DNA of 64,000 bases, from the NCBI GenBank assembly GCA_947497245.1, contig CANMFO010000001.1, positions 1,178,001-1,242,000 of the forward strand, read 5' to 3'. This document shows positions 9,170 to 18,193 of the stretch, piece by piece. How positions within the stretch are numbered: the first letter of the stretch is position 1; each line of letters opens with the position of its first letter. The notes under the pieces were generated by a model. That model had not been told where the DNA came from, did not search any database, and worked only from the letters and a program-made list of their open reading frames with translations. A program made the position numbers and the translations under genes. The stretch comes from an uncultured Flavobacteriaceae bacterium (GTDB lineage: Bacteria > Bacteroidota > Bacteroidia > Flavobacteriales > Flavobacteriaceae).

Positions 9170-10570
9170 CTATGTTCTTTTAACGATTTGGGCCATCATT
9201 TCCGCCTCGCATACCAATTTGTCGTTGGCATAGGCATAGGCCTGCATATGACAGATACCCCTTCGGATGGGGGAAATGAGGCTACAGTGAAAAATCAGGG
9301 TATCGCCCGGCAATACCTTCTGCTTGAATTTCACATTGTCAATCTTCATGAACAGGGTGAGGTAATTTTCCGGATCTGGAACCGTGCTCAGTACCAGAAT
9401 CCCTCCGGTCTGTGCCATGGCCTCTACCTGAAGAACACCTGGCATTACCGGTGCGCCGGGAAAGTGGCCCACGAAAAAAGGCTCGTTCATGGTTACATTC
9501 TTCATCCCTACCACATGGCTTTCGGTGAGCTCTAAAATTCTATCGATAAGCAGAAATGGGGGCCTGTGCGGTAACATGGCCATAATCTGGTGGATGTCCA
9601 TCAAGGGGGGCTGGCTCAAATTGAACTTTGGCACACTGTTCCTCTTTTCATGTTTGATGATCTTGGACAGTTTCTTGGCAAACTGGGTGTTGACAAAATG
9701 GCCCGGTTTATTGGCAATTACCTTACCGCGGATACGGGTGCCCGCCAAGGCAAGGTCTCCAATAACATCGAGCAATTTATGACGTGCGGCCTCGTTGGGC
9801 TGGTGCAGGGTCAGGTTGTCCAGAATACCGTTGGGTTTGACCGACAGTTTTTCCTTGCCAAAAGCCTTTTCCAATTTTTTCATGGTGGTATCGGAAATCT
9901 CCTTATCGACATACACAATGGCGTTGTTCAGATCTCCTCCTTTGATCAGTCCATTTTCCAAGAGCATTTCCAGCTCGTGCAAGAAACTAAAAGTGCGGGC
10001 ATTGGCAATCTCCGTTTTGAAGTCTTCCAAATGCTCCAAGGTAGCGTTCTGGGTGCCCAATACCTTGGTGCCAAAATCGACCATGGTGGTCACTTGGTAT
10101 TCATTCGAGGGGATAACGGTGATCTCACTCCCGGTAGCTTCATCCTTATAATTGATGACCTCCTTTACGACGTACTCTTCGCAGTCGGCCTCCTGTTCCA
10201 CTGCTCCCACGATCTCCAGGGCCTCGACAAAATATTTCGAAGACCCGTCCATAATAGGAGGTTCCGGAGAGTCGAGCTCGATCATAACATTGTCGATACC
10301 CATTCCCACCAATGCGGCCAGCACATGTTCGGAAGTTTGGATCTTTACCCCCCTCTTTTCGAGGTTGGTCCCGCGCTGCGTGTTCACCACGTAGTTGGCA
10401 TCGGCCTCGATAATGGGTTCCCCCTCCAGGTCGACGCGCTTGAAGGCATAACCATGGTTTTCGGGTGCGGGAACGAATTTCATGGTCACATCCTCACCTG
10501 TATGAAGGCCTACCCCTTTAAGGATCACCTCCTTCGCAATGGTCCTTTGTTTCATCTTTTCACTACTCAC
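9170..10570 (-). CDS. lpxC/fabZ: Bifunctional UDP-3-O-acyl-GlcNAc deacetylase / 3-hydroxyacyl-ACP dehydratase
   Basis: A natural fusion of LpxC (about residues 1-310) and FabZ (about 320-466), typical of Bacteroidota. LpxC is the zinc deacetylase committing to lipid A; zinc ligands are visible as H82 (SEHVLAAL) and the H-x3-D of HKLLDVIGD, with the KPGH loop following. FabZ dehydrates 3-hydroxyacyl-ACP and shows HRPPFLLIDRI and the catalytic H and E of HFPGAPVMPGVLQVEAMAQ. The start overlaps the lpxD end by 8 bases; a second ATG five codons in is possible. The fusion places two enzymes competing for 3-hydroxyacyl-ACP in one chain. Confidence 0.96.
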   Translation of the reverse strand: MSSEKMKQRTIAKEVILKGVGLHTGEDVTMKFVPAPENHGYAFKRVDLEGEPIIEADANYVVNTQRGTNLEKRGVKIQTSEHVLAALVGMGIDNVMIELDSPEPPIMDGSSKYFVEALEIVGAVEQEADCEEYVVKEVINYKDEATGSEITVIPSNEYQVTTMVDFGTKVLGTQNATLEHLEDFKTEIANARTFSFLHELEMLLENGLIKGGDLNNAIVYVDKEISDTTMKKLEKAFGKEKLSVKPNGILDNLTLHQPNEAARHKLLDVIGDLALAGTRIRGKVIANKPGHFVNTQFAKKLSKIIKHEKRNSVPKFNLSQPPLMDIHQIMAMLPHRPPFLLIDRILELTESHVVGMKNVTMNEPFFVGHFPGAPVMPGVLQVEAMAQTGGILVLSTVPDPENYLTLFMKIDNVKFKQKVLPGDTLIFHCSLISPIRRGICHMQAYAYANDKLVCEAEMMAQIVKRT

Positions 10571-11588
10571 TGTCCATTTTTTTTTCCAGTTCGTTGATTC
10601 TGTTCTCTATCTTGGTCAGGTTTTTAAAATGCACGTACGATTTGTTATAATCCCCGTAATTGAGCGCAGGTGACCCCTGCAACACCTCATCATCCTTAAC
10701 GTTTCTTCCAATACCGGACTGTGCCTGTATCTTTACCCGATCCCCGATCGTGATATGCCCTACAATGCCCACCTGTCCACCAATCATGCAGTTCTTGCCG
10801 ATCTTGGTCGATCCGGCCACCCCGGTCTGGGCAGCTATAACGGTATGTTCGCCAATTTCAACATTGTGCGCGATCTGTATTTGGTTGTCCAATTTTACGC
10901 CCTGCCTCAGAACGGTCGACCCAAGGGTGGCCCGGTCTATGGTCGTGCCGGCGCCCACGTCGACATTGTCTTCCAAAATTACGTTCCCGGTCTGGGGAAT
11001 TTTACTGAAAACCCCCTCATCATTGGGGGCAAACCCAAAACCGTCGGCCCCTACCACCGCACCACTGTGCACCACACAATTGTTCCCAATGACCGTTTCC
11101 GAATAAATCTTCGCCCCGGCAAAGACAATAACATTGTTGCCCATCGTCACATTGTCCCCTATATATACATTCGGATAGATCTTCACATCATCACCCAGAC
11201 GGACATTGTTTCCCAGGTAGGAAAATGCCCCTAGGTACAACCCCTTTCCATATGCGGCGGAATCTGACATGAAGACCGGGTTCTCAATACCCATTTTGTT
11301 GTTCTTCACCTGATTGTAGTACTCCAAAAGTTTGGAGAACGATTTATAGGCATCATCGACCTTGATAAGGGTCGTGGCCAGATTCTGATCCGGCACGAAA
11401 TCCTTGTTGACTATGGTAATCGATGCCTTGGTCGTGTATATGTGGGAGGTGTATTTAGGATTGGCCAAAAAAGTCAGGGAACCTTGTTCCCCTTCCTCGA
11501 TTTTAGCAAGCTTATGAACGGGGATGTCCGGGTTTCCCTCCAACTCACCCTCTAAAATGCCCGCAATTTGACCTGCCGTAAAAATCAT
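10563..11588 (-). CDS. lpxD: UDP-3-O-(3-hydroxyacyl)glucosamine N-acyltransferase
   Basis: Adds the second acyl chain in lipid A synthesis. It has 341 residues: an N-terminal uridine-binding domain with FLANPKY near residue 40, a hexapeptide beta-helix, and a short C-terminal helix. The catalytic histidine lies in QIAHNVEIG. It is the first gene of the lpxD-lpxC/fabZ-lpxA run and overlaps the next gene by 8 bases. The ATG at 11588 matches the expected family N-terminus. A strong -7 box ends only five bases upstream of this ATG, so the mRNA leader must be very short. Confidence 0.96.
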   Translation of the reverse strand: MIFTAGQIAGILEGELEGNPDIPVHKLAKIEEGEQGSLTFLANPKYTSHIYTTKASITIVNKDFVPDQNLATTLIKVDDAYKSFSKLLEYYNQVKNNKMGIENPVFMSDSAAYGKGLYLGAFSYLGNNVRLGDDVKIYPNVYIGDNVTMGNNVIVFAGAKIYSETVIGNNCVVHSGAVVGADGFGFAPNDEGVFSKIPQTGNVILEDNVDVGAGTTIDRATLGSTVLRQGVKLDNQIQIAHNVEIGEHTVIAAQTGVAGSTKIGKNCMIGGQVGIVGHITIGDRVKIQAQSGIGRNVKDDEVLQGSPALNYGDYNKSYVHFKNLTKIENRINELEKKMDSE

Positions 11589-11593
11589 GGTGA

Positions 11594-11625
11594 CAAAAGT
11601 AAGAAAAATTGTTAAGCGGATTAAA
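11594..11625 (-). promoter_or_regulatory. lpxD: Promoter for the lpxD operon
   Basis: Minus strand: TTTA (11625-11622), 20-base spacer, TACTTTTG (11601-11594). The -7 box is a perfect TAnnTTTG. The predicted transcription start is within a few bases of the lpxD ATG at 11588, suggesting a nearly leaderless message. Confidence 0.6.
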
Positions 11626-11687
11626 ATTGAACCAATTTCTAAATGATGTAGAACGATCCTTCAGAAAGCCCACTTCCTTTCGGATAT

Positions 11688-12911
11688 TCAAGACTTGGGG
11701 TAGCACATATAATGTTTGGTCACTGTTTTCGAAAGGGCCCTCAGGTTCAAATGGTCCGAAGCCTTCGCCACATCGATCAGTTTTCCATTGTTCCTAAGGA
11801 TATTGATGTTCTGTTTATCGCGGTCATAAGCCCTATTTTCAATGGTATCGGAAAAAACGAAATAAGCGGTCTCCGCATCGGTGAGTCCGTGTTTTTCCTT
11901 GAATTCCCCAAAACGTCTTTCCAATTTCTCGGTATTTATGGGTTTGTTCTTTAGCTTAATGTCCAAAAGCTTGCGGTCCAGGAGCCTTTCGCATAACCTG
12001 GACAACACAAAATCAGGATGGTGCCGCCATTGCTTCAAAGCGGCCAAAATATCCACATCGTCCAGAAGGGAAAACCGCTTCAATACCTCCAAGTCGAAGT
12101 CCTCCTTGGATACCCTTTGCGCCAGAAAGTACATCAAGGTACCGCTACCCCCCAGCTTTTCACCTGAAGTAACCAGTTCTTTGGCCCTTTTCAAGGTCCT
12201 GATCAGCAATTGTTCCGCAACTAGGCCCGTTTTGTGCAAATAGACCTGCCAGTACATAAAGCGCCTTGCCATCAGGAATTTTTCCACGGAATAGATCCCC
12301 TTTTCCTCGACCACCAGTTCCCCGTCATACACGTTCAACATGCTTATGAGCCTTTCCGCGTTTATATTGCCCTCGGCAACCCCGGTATAGAAACTGTCAC
12401 GTTTTAGGTAGTCCATCCGATCCATGTCCAACTGACTTGAAACCAGTTGGTTCAAGAAAGGCTTGCTGTGGCTTCCATTGAAAATGGCAATGGCCGTAGT
12501 TAAACTTCCGTTAAACTTATCGTTCAGGGCCCTCATAAAAAGTAGCGATATCTGTTCATGGTTGATATTCTCCACGATACTGTGTTCCATCGCATGGGAA
12601 AACGGTCCGTGCCCTATATCGTGAAGCAAAATGGCGACCAGGAGCCCTTCCTCCTCTTCACTGCTGATGGCAACTCCTTTGAAACGAAGTACTTGTATGG
12701 CCTGTTGCATAAGGTGCATTCCCCCAAGGGCGTGGTGAAAACGGGTATGGTGCGCCCCCGGATAGACCAGATAGGAAAGTCCCATTTGTGAAATCCGCCT
12801 CAAGCGTTGAAAATAAGGGTGGGCTATCAGATCAAAAACAAGTGTATTGGGAATTCCAATAAATCCGTAAATTGGATCATTAAAAATTTTAAGTTTTCTG
12901 GATGGCGTCAA
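11688..12911 (-). CDS. HD-domain phosphohydrolase (dNTPase/SpoT-like family)
   Basis: The metal-binding HD fold is clear: HHTRFHHALG supplies the first histidine, LLHDIGHGPFSHAME the HD pair, and DMDRMDYLKRD the last aspartate. Relatives in this superfamily hydrolyse nucleotides, often dNTPs; the substrate here is unknown. The start is uncertain. The frame is open up to a GTG at 12992, but a TAnnTTTG box (TAACTTTG, minus, 12961-12954) would place transcription initiation near 12947, after that GTG. I therefore use the TTG at 12911, which gives 407 residues and begins just before KLKIFNDPIYGF. It is divergent from porX. Confidence 0.8.
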   Translation of the reverse strand: MTPSRKLKIFNDPIYGFIGIPNTLVFDLIAHPYFQRLRRISQMGLSYLVYPGAHHTRFHHALGGMHLMQQAIQVLRFKGVAISSEEEEGLLVAILLHDIGHGPFSHAMEHSIVENINHEQISLLFMRALNDKFNGSLTTAIAIFNGSHSKPFLNQLVSSQLDMDRMDYLKRDSFYTGVAEGNINAERLISMLNVYDGELVVEEKGIYSVEKFLMARRFMYWQVYLHKTGLVAEQLLIRTLKRAKELVTSGEKLGGSGTLMYFLAQRVSKEDFDLEVLKRFSLLDDVDILAALKQWRHHPDFVLSRLCERLLDRKLLDIKLKNKPINTEKLERRFGEFKEKHGLTDAETAYFVFSDTIENRAYDRDKQNINILRNNGKLIDVAKASDHLNLRALSKTVTKHYMCYPKS

Positions 12912-13061
12912 ATCTACGTACTTTTGAAAGGCTCCGACAGGGAAACCAAGCAACAAAGTTATGCAATTGGATCGAGATCCCAGGTGCAGCACCGTGAGGG
13001 GGAGATGGATTTGAAAATTTCTGAAAATGGCCCGAATCGAGTTTCGTAAAACAAATGGTAC

Positions 13062-14606
13062 ATGAACAAAATATCCATACTTTGGGTCGACGATGAAATC
13101 GACCTTTTAAAGCCCCATATTCTTTTTTTGGAAGGGAAGAACTACGAAGTGATTAGGTGCCGAAGCGGACAGGAAGCCTTGGAAGAGCTTACGAAAAGCC
13201 GCGTGGACATCGTCTTTTTGGACGAGAACATGCCCGGTATTTCCGGTCTGGAAACCTTGAACGAGATCAAAGTGATGAACGCTTCCCTTCCCGTGGTCAT
13301 GATCACGAAGAGCGAGGAAGAGTTTATTATGGAAGAGGCCATTGGCTCCAAGATCGCGGATTACCTGATCAAGCCGGTAAACCCGAACCAAATTCTGTTG
13401 TCCCTCAAGAAAAATTTGGACCACTCCCGCCTGGTCTCCGAAAAGACGACCAGCAACTACCAGCAGGAATTCCGAAAAATCGCCATGGACCTATCCATGG
13501 TAAACACCCATGAAGAGTGGACCAGCCTCTACCGGAAATTGATCTACTGGGAACTACAACTGGAGGAGATCGAAGATGCCAGTATGTTCGAGATTTTGGA
13601 ATCCCAAAAGACCGAGGCCAACCAGCAGTTCGGCAAGTTCGTGGAACGCCATTACGAAAACTGGTTCAAAGACAACGACGGCCCGGTAATGTCGCATACC
13701 CTCTTTAAGGAAAAGGTGTTCCCCGAGCTACAGGACGACCCAACACTTTTGGTGGTCATTGACAATTTGAGGTACGATCAATGGTATGCTTTTGAAGATA
13801 CGGTGGGCAGTTTTTATACAAAATCCAGGGAAGAATCGTATTTCAGTATCCTTCCAACTGCCACGCAGTATGCTCGGAACGCGATATTCTCGGGCCTCAC
13901 CCCATTGGATATGGAGAAAAAATACCCGGATTGGTGGAAAAACGATACCGATGAAGGGGGGAAAAACTTGTTCGAGGATAAATTTTTGGGGGAGCAGGTC
14001 AAACGACTGGGACTCGATATCAAATGGGAATACCATAAAATTAGCAGTTTAAAACAGGGCAAACACCTGTCCCAGAACTTTAGGTCACAAAAAAACAACG
14101 ATCTTACCGTGATCGTCTACAACTTTGTGGATATGCTCTCCCACTCCAAGACCGAGATGGAGGTGATCAAAGAACTGGCCAGTAACGACAAGGCCTATAG
14201 GTCGTTGACCCAGAGCTGGTTCAAAAACTCACCCCTACTGGAGATCATACAACAAGCGCAGTCCATGGGAATGAAACTGATCATTACCACCGATCATGGC
14301 ACCATTAACGTAAAACAGCCTTCCAAGGTGATCGGCGATAAGGAAACAAGCTTGAACCTTCGCTATAAAACCGGACGCAGTCTTACCTATGAGGAAAAAG
14401 ACGTGTTGGAGGCCAAGGACCCCAGGAGCATTTATCTGCCCAGTATCAACATGAGCAGTTCCTTTATCTTTGCCAAAAACGATCTGTTCTTTGCCTACCC
14501 CAATAATTACAACCACTACGTGAGCTATTACCGGAATACCTATCAGCATGGTGGGGTTTCGCTGGAGGAGATGATCATCCCTTTCGTTGTTCTCCGTCCA
14601 AGGTAG
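13062..14606 (+). CDS. porX: Response regulator with PglZ domain (PorX, type IX secretion regulator)
   Basis: A 514-residue two-domain protein: a CheY-like receiver (residues 1-120; acidic D10 and D11, phospho-acceptor D54 in VFLDENMPG, K103 in LIKPVN) joined to an alkaline-phosphatase-like PglZ domain. The PglZ part shows metal-site motifs VVIDNLRYDQW and ITTDHGT. This architecture is PorX, which with the PorY kinase controls type IX secretion and gliding genes in Bacteroidota; its PglZ domain acts as a phosphodiesterase in studied members. No porY gene is in the window. tsaE follows on the same strand but has its own promoter. Confidence 0.92.
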   Translation: MNKISILWVDDEIDLLKPHILFLEGKNYEVIRCRSGQEALEELTKSRVDIVFLDENMPGISGLETLNEIKVMNASLPVVMITKSEEEFIMEEAIGSKIADYLIKPVNPNQILLSLKKNLDHSRLVSEKTTSNYQQEFRKIAMDLSMVNTHEEWTSLYRKLIYWELQLEEIEDASMFEILESQKTEANQQFGKFVERHYENWFKDNDGPVMSHTLFKEKVFPELQDDPTLLVVIDNLRYDQWYAFEDTVGSFYTKSREESYFSILPTATQYARNAIFSGLTPLDMEKKYPDWWKNDTDEGGKNLFEDKFLGEQVKRLGLDIKWEYHKISSLKQGKHLSQNFRSQKNNDLTVIVYNFVDMLSHSKTEMEVIKELASNDKAYRSLTQSWFKNSPLLEIIQQAQSMGMKLIITTDHGTINVKQPSKVIGDKETSLNLRYKTGRSLTYEEKDVLEAKDPRSIYLPSINMSSSFIFAKNDLFFAYPNNYNHYVSYYRNTYQHGGVSLEEMIIPFVVLRPR

Positions 14607-14738
14607 CGGGCCACTTTCGGAAAGTGCGTGGAAAACCGGGCCCTGGTCCTACCCAACGTGCGATTCCGAATACGGGGACCGGAAAAAGCTTGCCGCACGT
14701 TTTCCAAATTCCCGTCGCTGTCCTATTTTAGCCAAAAA

Positions 14739-14770
14739 TTGCAGTTATACCGCACCAAGGCGTATTTTTG
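14739..14770 (+). promoter_or_regulatory. tsaE: Promoter for tsaE
   Basis: TTG (14739-14741), 21-base spacer, TATTTTTG (14763-14770), an exact -7 box. It places the transcript start near 14777. This supports the ATG at 14806 as the tsaE start, although the frame is open back to 14587. Confidence 0.55.
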
Positions 14771-14805
14771 ACATCCCATGCAAATGGCAAGAACAAGGAA
14801 GAAGA

Positions 14806-15216
14806 ATGGACCGTAATTACAGTGAAGACCAAATTCATGAGGTCGCCAGGGACCTTATTGCACAAGTGCGTTCAAAAGTATTTTGCCTTTATGGGGAAAT
14901 GGGTTCCGGCAAGACTACCTTGATCAAGGCCCTAGTAAAGGAATTGGGCGGTATCGACCGGGGCAGCAGCCCCACTTTTGGAATCGTCAACGAGTACCAG
15001 GACCGGGACGGACGGCTCCTGGGTTTCCATTTTGATTTTTATCGCCTGGAGGATGAAATGGAGGCCTTCGATCTTGGTTTCGAAGATTATCTGGCCCAAG
15101 ATGCCTGGGTTTTTATAGAATGGCCGGAAAAAATTGCTTCCTTGATTCCGGAGGGTGCCGCCAAGGTCTGCCTAGATGTGGTGGACGAGATCAACCGAAA
15201 GCTGACAATAGCATAG
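14806..15216 (+). CDS. tsaE: tRNA threonylcarbamoyladenosine biosynthesis ATPase TsaE
   Basis: ATPase partner of TsaB and TsaD in making t6A at position 37 of ANN-decoding tRNAs. The 136 residues contain the Walker A motif GEMGSGKTT (about 27-35), the SSPTF segment, HFDFYRL and the C-terminal FIEWPEK. The frame stays open upstream to 14587, but the ATG at 14806 gives the family length and follows a recognisable promoter. Located between porX and a small lipoprotein gene. No tsaB or tsaD is in the window. Confidence 0.93.
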   Translation: MDRNYSEDQIHEVARDLIAQVRSKVFCLYGEMGSGKTTLIKALVKELGGIDRGSSPTFGIVNEYQDRDGRLLGFHFDFYRLEDEMEAFDLGFEDYLAQDAWVFIEWPEKIASLIPEGAAKVCLDVVDEINRKLTIA

Positions 15217-15455
15217 ACTTCCCATCTCCTCCCTTTGGACAAGACCTACAAACCCAAGGGGCAATTTTATTTTTCGGCCACAAACGTTTTGCCAAAATTT
15301 TTATTGCTTATTTTTCGATGAATGACCAAAAATTCGATGAAATCATCAATTTTTCCGTTAAAGTGTAAATTTTTAACGTTTAAATGCACCTTCTTACGAG
15401 TATATTTCCTACTTTTAGGCAGAATAAATATCCAATTTCTAACTAAAAACCCCTA

Positions 15456-15602
15456 ATGAAAATGAAAAGACTTGTTTTTGGCCTTTTGGCATGTGTGACC
15501 CTTTTAGCCGTTTCGTGTGAATCAAATACCGCTGAGGACGATCAGTTGTATGAAGATGGAGTTGACAAAACCCTGATCACAAAAAGCAATAAAAGGAAGT
15601 AA
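15456..15602 (+). CDS. Small lipoprotein, 48 residues
   Basis: A short reading frame with a clear lipoprotein signal: MKMKR, a hydrophobic stretch, then AVSC with the lipidated cysteine at residue 21. The mature part is only about 28 residues, acidic then basic (ends SNKRK). An A/C-rich leader (AAAAACCCCTA) precedes the ATG, as for many genes in the window, and a strong terminator follows 27 bases after the stop, so this is probably a single-gene transcript. Function unknown. It lies between tsaE and a membrane protein gene near alanine dehydrogenase. Confidence 0.7.
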   Translation: MKMKRLVFGLLACVTLLAVSCESNTAEDDQLYEDGVDKTLITKSNKRK

Positions 15603-15628
15603 AAAATCCACAATTTTAGAAAAAAATC

Positions 15629-15659
15629 AAGGGGCAATCAATAAATTGCCCTTTTTTTC
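15629..15659 (+). terminator. Rho-independent terminator after the small lipoprotein gene
   Basis: Stem GGGCAAT (15632-15638) with ATTGCCC (15645-15651), extended by weaker A-T pairs, followed by seven or more T. A textbook terminator that isolates the 48-residue lipoprotein gene from the next gene. Confidence 0.85.
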
Positions 15660-15692
15660 GTTGAGATTAGTATTACGATTTTCTAAGTACGT

Positions 15693-16361
15693 ATGCTAAT
15701 GGCGAAAAAAGTTCCCGAAAGTAGAAAGAAAGCCAGAAAAAGAATCATTATCGAGTCTTTCCTGGTTGTTTTTGTCGTGTTGTCGCCCTTCTTCTTTAAG
15801 ATGCACGAGTACTTTTCCAGTGATCCGGAAGCGACAATAAATATCCTGGGATATATCATCGATAGAAACGGATTTGCCAACCTGAGCATTTATGCCTGGT
15901 TTATGCTGGGCAAAGTGGTTCCCCTATACCTTTTTGTAATATGGTTCTTCACCTGTAAGCACTGGTGGTACCACGCCATATTGATACCGATTACCATGTA
16001 CGCCTTTCAGATCTTTGAGGTGATCTTCTCGGATGACAGGTATGTGGACACCGATAATCTTCTGTGGTTGCTTCCCGTATGTATGGTGGTCATTCCCATC
16101 GTGTATTTTATTCGGATAAAACTTTATGACAAGTACGTACATGGCATTGATCTAGAGGCCATGGAGGAAGAGCTCAGGGTGCTCAAGGCCAAGCAGGGCA
16201 AACAGGGTGTTCCTCCCAGTGATGAAGAACAACAGCCCCAAAACACAGAATTTCAGACCCTGTCCGAGAAGTTGGATCAAAAACTCTCCACCCAAAACCT
16301 GGAGCTCGGTTTTAAACAATTTCAGCACAATCTTAAAAATTGGCTGCACCTCAAATTTTAG
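15693..16361 (+). CDS. Membrane protein with C-terminal coiled coil, function unknown
   Basis: A 222-residue protein with a basic N-terminus and about four hydrophobic segments (roughly residues 20-36, 64-88, 90-110 and 122-140). A polar, charged tail of about 70 residues follows, rich in E, K, Q and L and likely coiled coil or disordered. ATG at 15693 and at 15699 are both possible. It sits between the small lipoprotein and alanine dehydrogenase genes. I do not recognise a named family. Confidence 0.75.
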   Translation: MLMAKKVPESRKKARKRIIIESFLVVFVVLSPFFFKMHEYFSSDPEATINILGYIIDRNGFANLSIYAWFMLGKVVPLYLFVIWFFTCKHWWYHAILIPITMYAFQIFEVIFSDDRYVDTDNLLWLLPVCMVVIPIVYFIRIKLYDKYVHGIDLEAMEEELRVLKAKQGKQGVPPSDEEQQPQNTEFQTLSEKLDQKLSTQNLELGFKQFQHNLKNWLHLKF

Positions 16362-16524
16362 AAACCTGCCCACCCGTTCGAAAATCGGATATGCTGCAAG
16401 GCCATTTCGGTCATTTGTCAATGGCTGCCCTACCGTCCGTTTCCAATACCACGGCCCTACCAGTTTCATTTAATTATTTGTAATTTTACTCGAAATGTCG
16501 GCCGCTCGGCAAGAAGTATCCCTT

Positions 16525-17724
16525 ATGAATCAACCTAGCTCGCCCTTTAGCAAACAGCAGTTGCTCCCCCAGGAGGAAACCCTGGAGGTATTGAAACAGA
16601 AAAGAGAATTGTTCATTGGGCTTCCGAAGGAAAACCAGTACCAGGAACAGCGCATATGCCTGACCCCGGATGCGGTCAATGCCATTACCTCGCACGGTCA
16701 TCGTGTATTGATCGAGGCAGGGGCCGGGGAAGGGGCACATTTTTCAGACCTTGATTATACCAATGCCGGGGCCGAGATCTCGCGGGATACCAAAAAAGTT
16801 TTTGGCTGTCCTTTACTGCTGAAGGTAGAGCCGCCCACCTTGGCGGAAATAGAACTCTTAAACCCCCAGGCTACGGTTATTTCGGCCTTGCAGATCAAAA
16901 CACAGGACAAACTCTATTTTGAGCATTTGGCAAAAAAAAGGGTTACGGCGATCGCCTTTGAGTATATCAAGGATGACGATGGCAAGTATCCGGCCGTTCG
17001 GTCCCTAAGTGAAATAGCGGGAATTTCCTCGGTGCTGATCGCTTCGGAAATTATGGCGGCAACGAATAACGGCAACGGCCTCATGTTCGGGAATATCAGT
17101 GGAGTGCCGCCGGTTGAAGTGGTAATTATCGGTGCGGGTACCGTGGGGGAGTTTGCGGCAAGATCGGCCATCGGGCTTGGCGCCAACGTGAAAATTTTTG
17201 ACAATTCCATCACCAAACTCCGAAATATCCAATCCAACCTTCGACAAACGGTCTATACCTCTACCCTACAGCCCAAGAATTTGTTGAAATCGCTCAAAAG
17301 ATGCGATGTGGCCATAGGGGCCATACGGGGAAAAGATCGGTCGCCCATAGTGGTGTCCAGCAGCATGGTCGAACATATGAAGAAGGGGGCGGTGGTCATC
17401 GATGTCAGCATCGATATGGGGGGCTGTTTCGAAACCACTGAGGTCACCAACCACAACAAGCCGACCATTGAGAAATTTGGGGTCATTCATTATGGAGTAC
17501 CGAACATTCCGTCACGATATCCCAAAACAGCTTCCGTATCGATAAGCAATATCTTTACTCCTTACCTGTTGAAGCTCGGCGAGGAAGGCGGGTTGGAAAA
17601 TTCATTGCGCTTTGACAGGGGCCTTCGCAACGGACTGTATATGTACCACGGGATCCTCACCAACAAATCGGTGGGTGAATGGTTCGACCTCCAGTACAGT
17701 GATATCAACTTTCTTATCTTTTGA
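16525..17724 (+). CDS. ald: Alanine dehydrogenase
   Basis: NAD-dependent interconversion of alanine with pyruvate and ammonia. The protein is 399 residues from the ATG at 16525, somewhat longer than the 370 of other bacteria; an upstream start at 16495 is also open. The N-terminal domain shows GLPKENQYQEQRICLTP and the K of LLKVEPP; the Rossmann domain has VVIIGAGTVGEFAARSA near residue 200, and VIDVSIDMGGC and HYGVPNIPSRYPKTAS follow. The -33 box of the next gene overlaps its stop codon. The related NAD(P) transhydrogenase alpha subunit is less likely because no beta subunit or membrane part is present. Confidence 0.88.
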   Translation: MNQPSSPFSKQQLLPQEETLEVLKQKRELFIGLPKENQYQEQRICLTPDAVNAITSHGHRVLIEAGAGEGAHFSDLDYTNAGAEISRDTKKVFGCPLLLKVEPPTLAEIELLNPQATVISALQIKTQDKLYFEHLAKKRVTAIAFEYIKDDDGKYPAVRSLSEIAGISSVLIASEIMAATNNGNGLMFGNISGVPPVEVVIIGAGTVGEFAARSAIGLGANVKIFDNSITKLRNIQSNLRQTVYTSTLQPKNLLKSLKRCDVAIGAIRGKDRSPIVVSSSMVEHMKKGAVVIDVSIDMGGCFETTEVTNHNKPTIEKFGVIHYGVPNIPSRYPKTASVSISNIFTPYLLKLGEEGGLENSLRFDRGLRNGLYMYHGILTNKSVGEWFDLQYSDINFLIF

Positions 17725-17750
17725 TTTATGCTTGGATTAGATTACGTTTG
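17720..17750 (+). promoter_or_regulatory. Canonical Bacteroidota promoter for the DUF4258 gene
   Basis: TTTG (17720-17723), exactly 19 bases, TACGTTTG (17743-17750): both boxes perfect. The -33 box overlaps the stop codon of ald (TGA at 17722-17724). A GTTTGC/GCAAAC inverted repeat (17746-17751 with 17759-17764) spans the expected transcription start near 17757. Confidence 0.75.
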
Positions 17751-17812
17751 CACTTTACGCAAACATGGCCCCAGTGGAATGCAGTTGACAATTAACCCAA
17801 TACCTTGACAAG

Positions 17813-18193
17813 ATGGCCTTTCTAAAACGTCTGGGGTTTTATTTGGTGGGACTCTCTATCGGCATTGTTTTTTTAACACTCTTTTTCAAGAAGAAGTCGG
17901 AAGAATCAGGAGCAAGCTTTTGCTATTTTCCCAACTGCCGGACCCTAAAGGATATCCGCTCCAAAACCATTTCCTATTCCGATGAGGTGAATGGCCTGCT
18001 TCTGGACAAACAGATCGACTCGAGCAATATCAACGCTTTTTTAATCGATGGAGAGGTTGACTTCGGCAGGAGCGATACACGGTCCGAACCCTGTAAAACG
18101 TATTTTATCGAGGGACAGGTCAACAAAAGGGAAGCCGTGCTCAAGGTCAGAAACTGTGCATCCAAGGCCTTTGTCGAAAGCATTGTCTTTTAG
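17813..18193 (+). CDS. DUF4258 domain protein, membrane anchored
   Basis: 126 residues. One N-terminal hydrophobic segment (about residues 7-25) looks like a signal anchor, followed by a lysine-rich turn and a small globular domain with four cysteines, including CYFPNC and RNCASK. The C-terminal part matches the DUF4258 pattern as I remember it from flavobacteria, often beside ald. It has a strong promoter of its own. Function is unknown. Confidence 0.72.
   Translation: MAFLKRLGFYLVGLSIGIVFLTLFFKKKSEESGASFCYFPNCRTLKDIRSKTISYSDEVNGLLLDKQIDSSNINAFLIDGEVDFGRSDTRSEPCKTYFIEGQVNKREAVLKVRNCASKAFVESIVF

Noticed and set aside
9590-10597. 335-codon plus-strand reading frame
   Set aside because: Antisense to lpxC-fabZ; no conserved motif.
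14587-14805. N-terminal extension of tsaE
   Set aside because: The ATG at 14806 gives the family length and follows a promoter; the extension overlaps the porX end.
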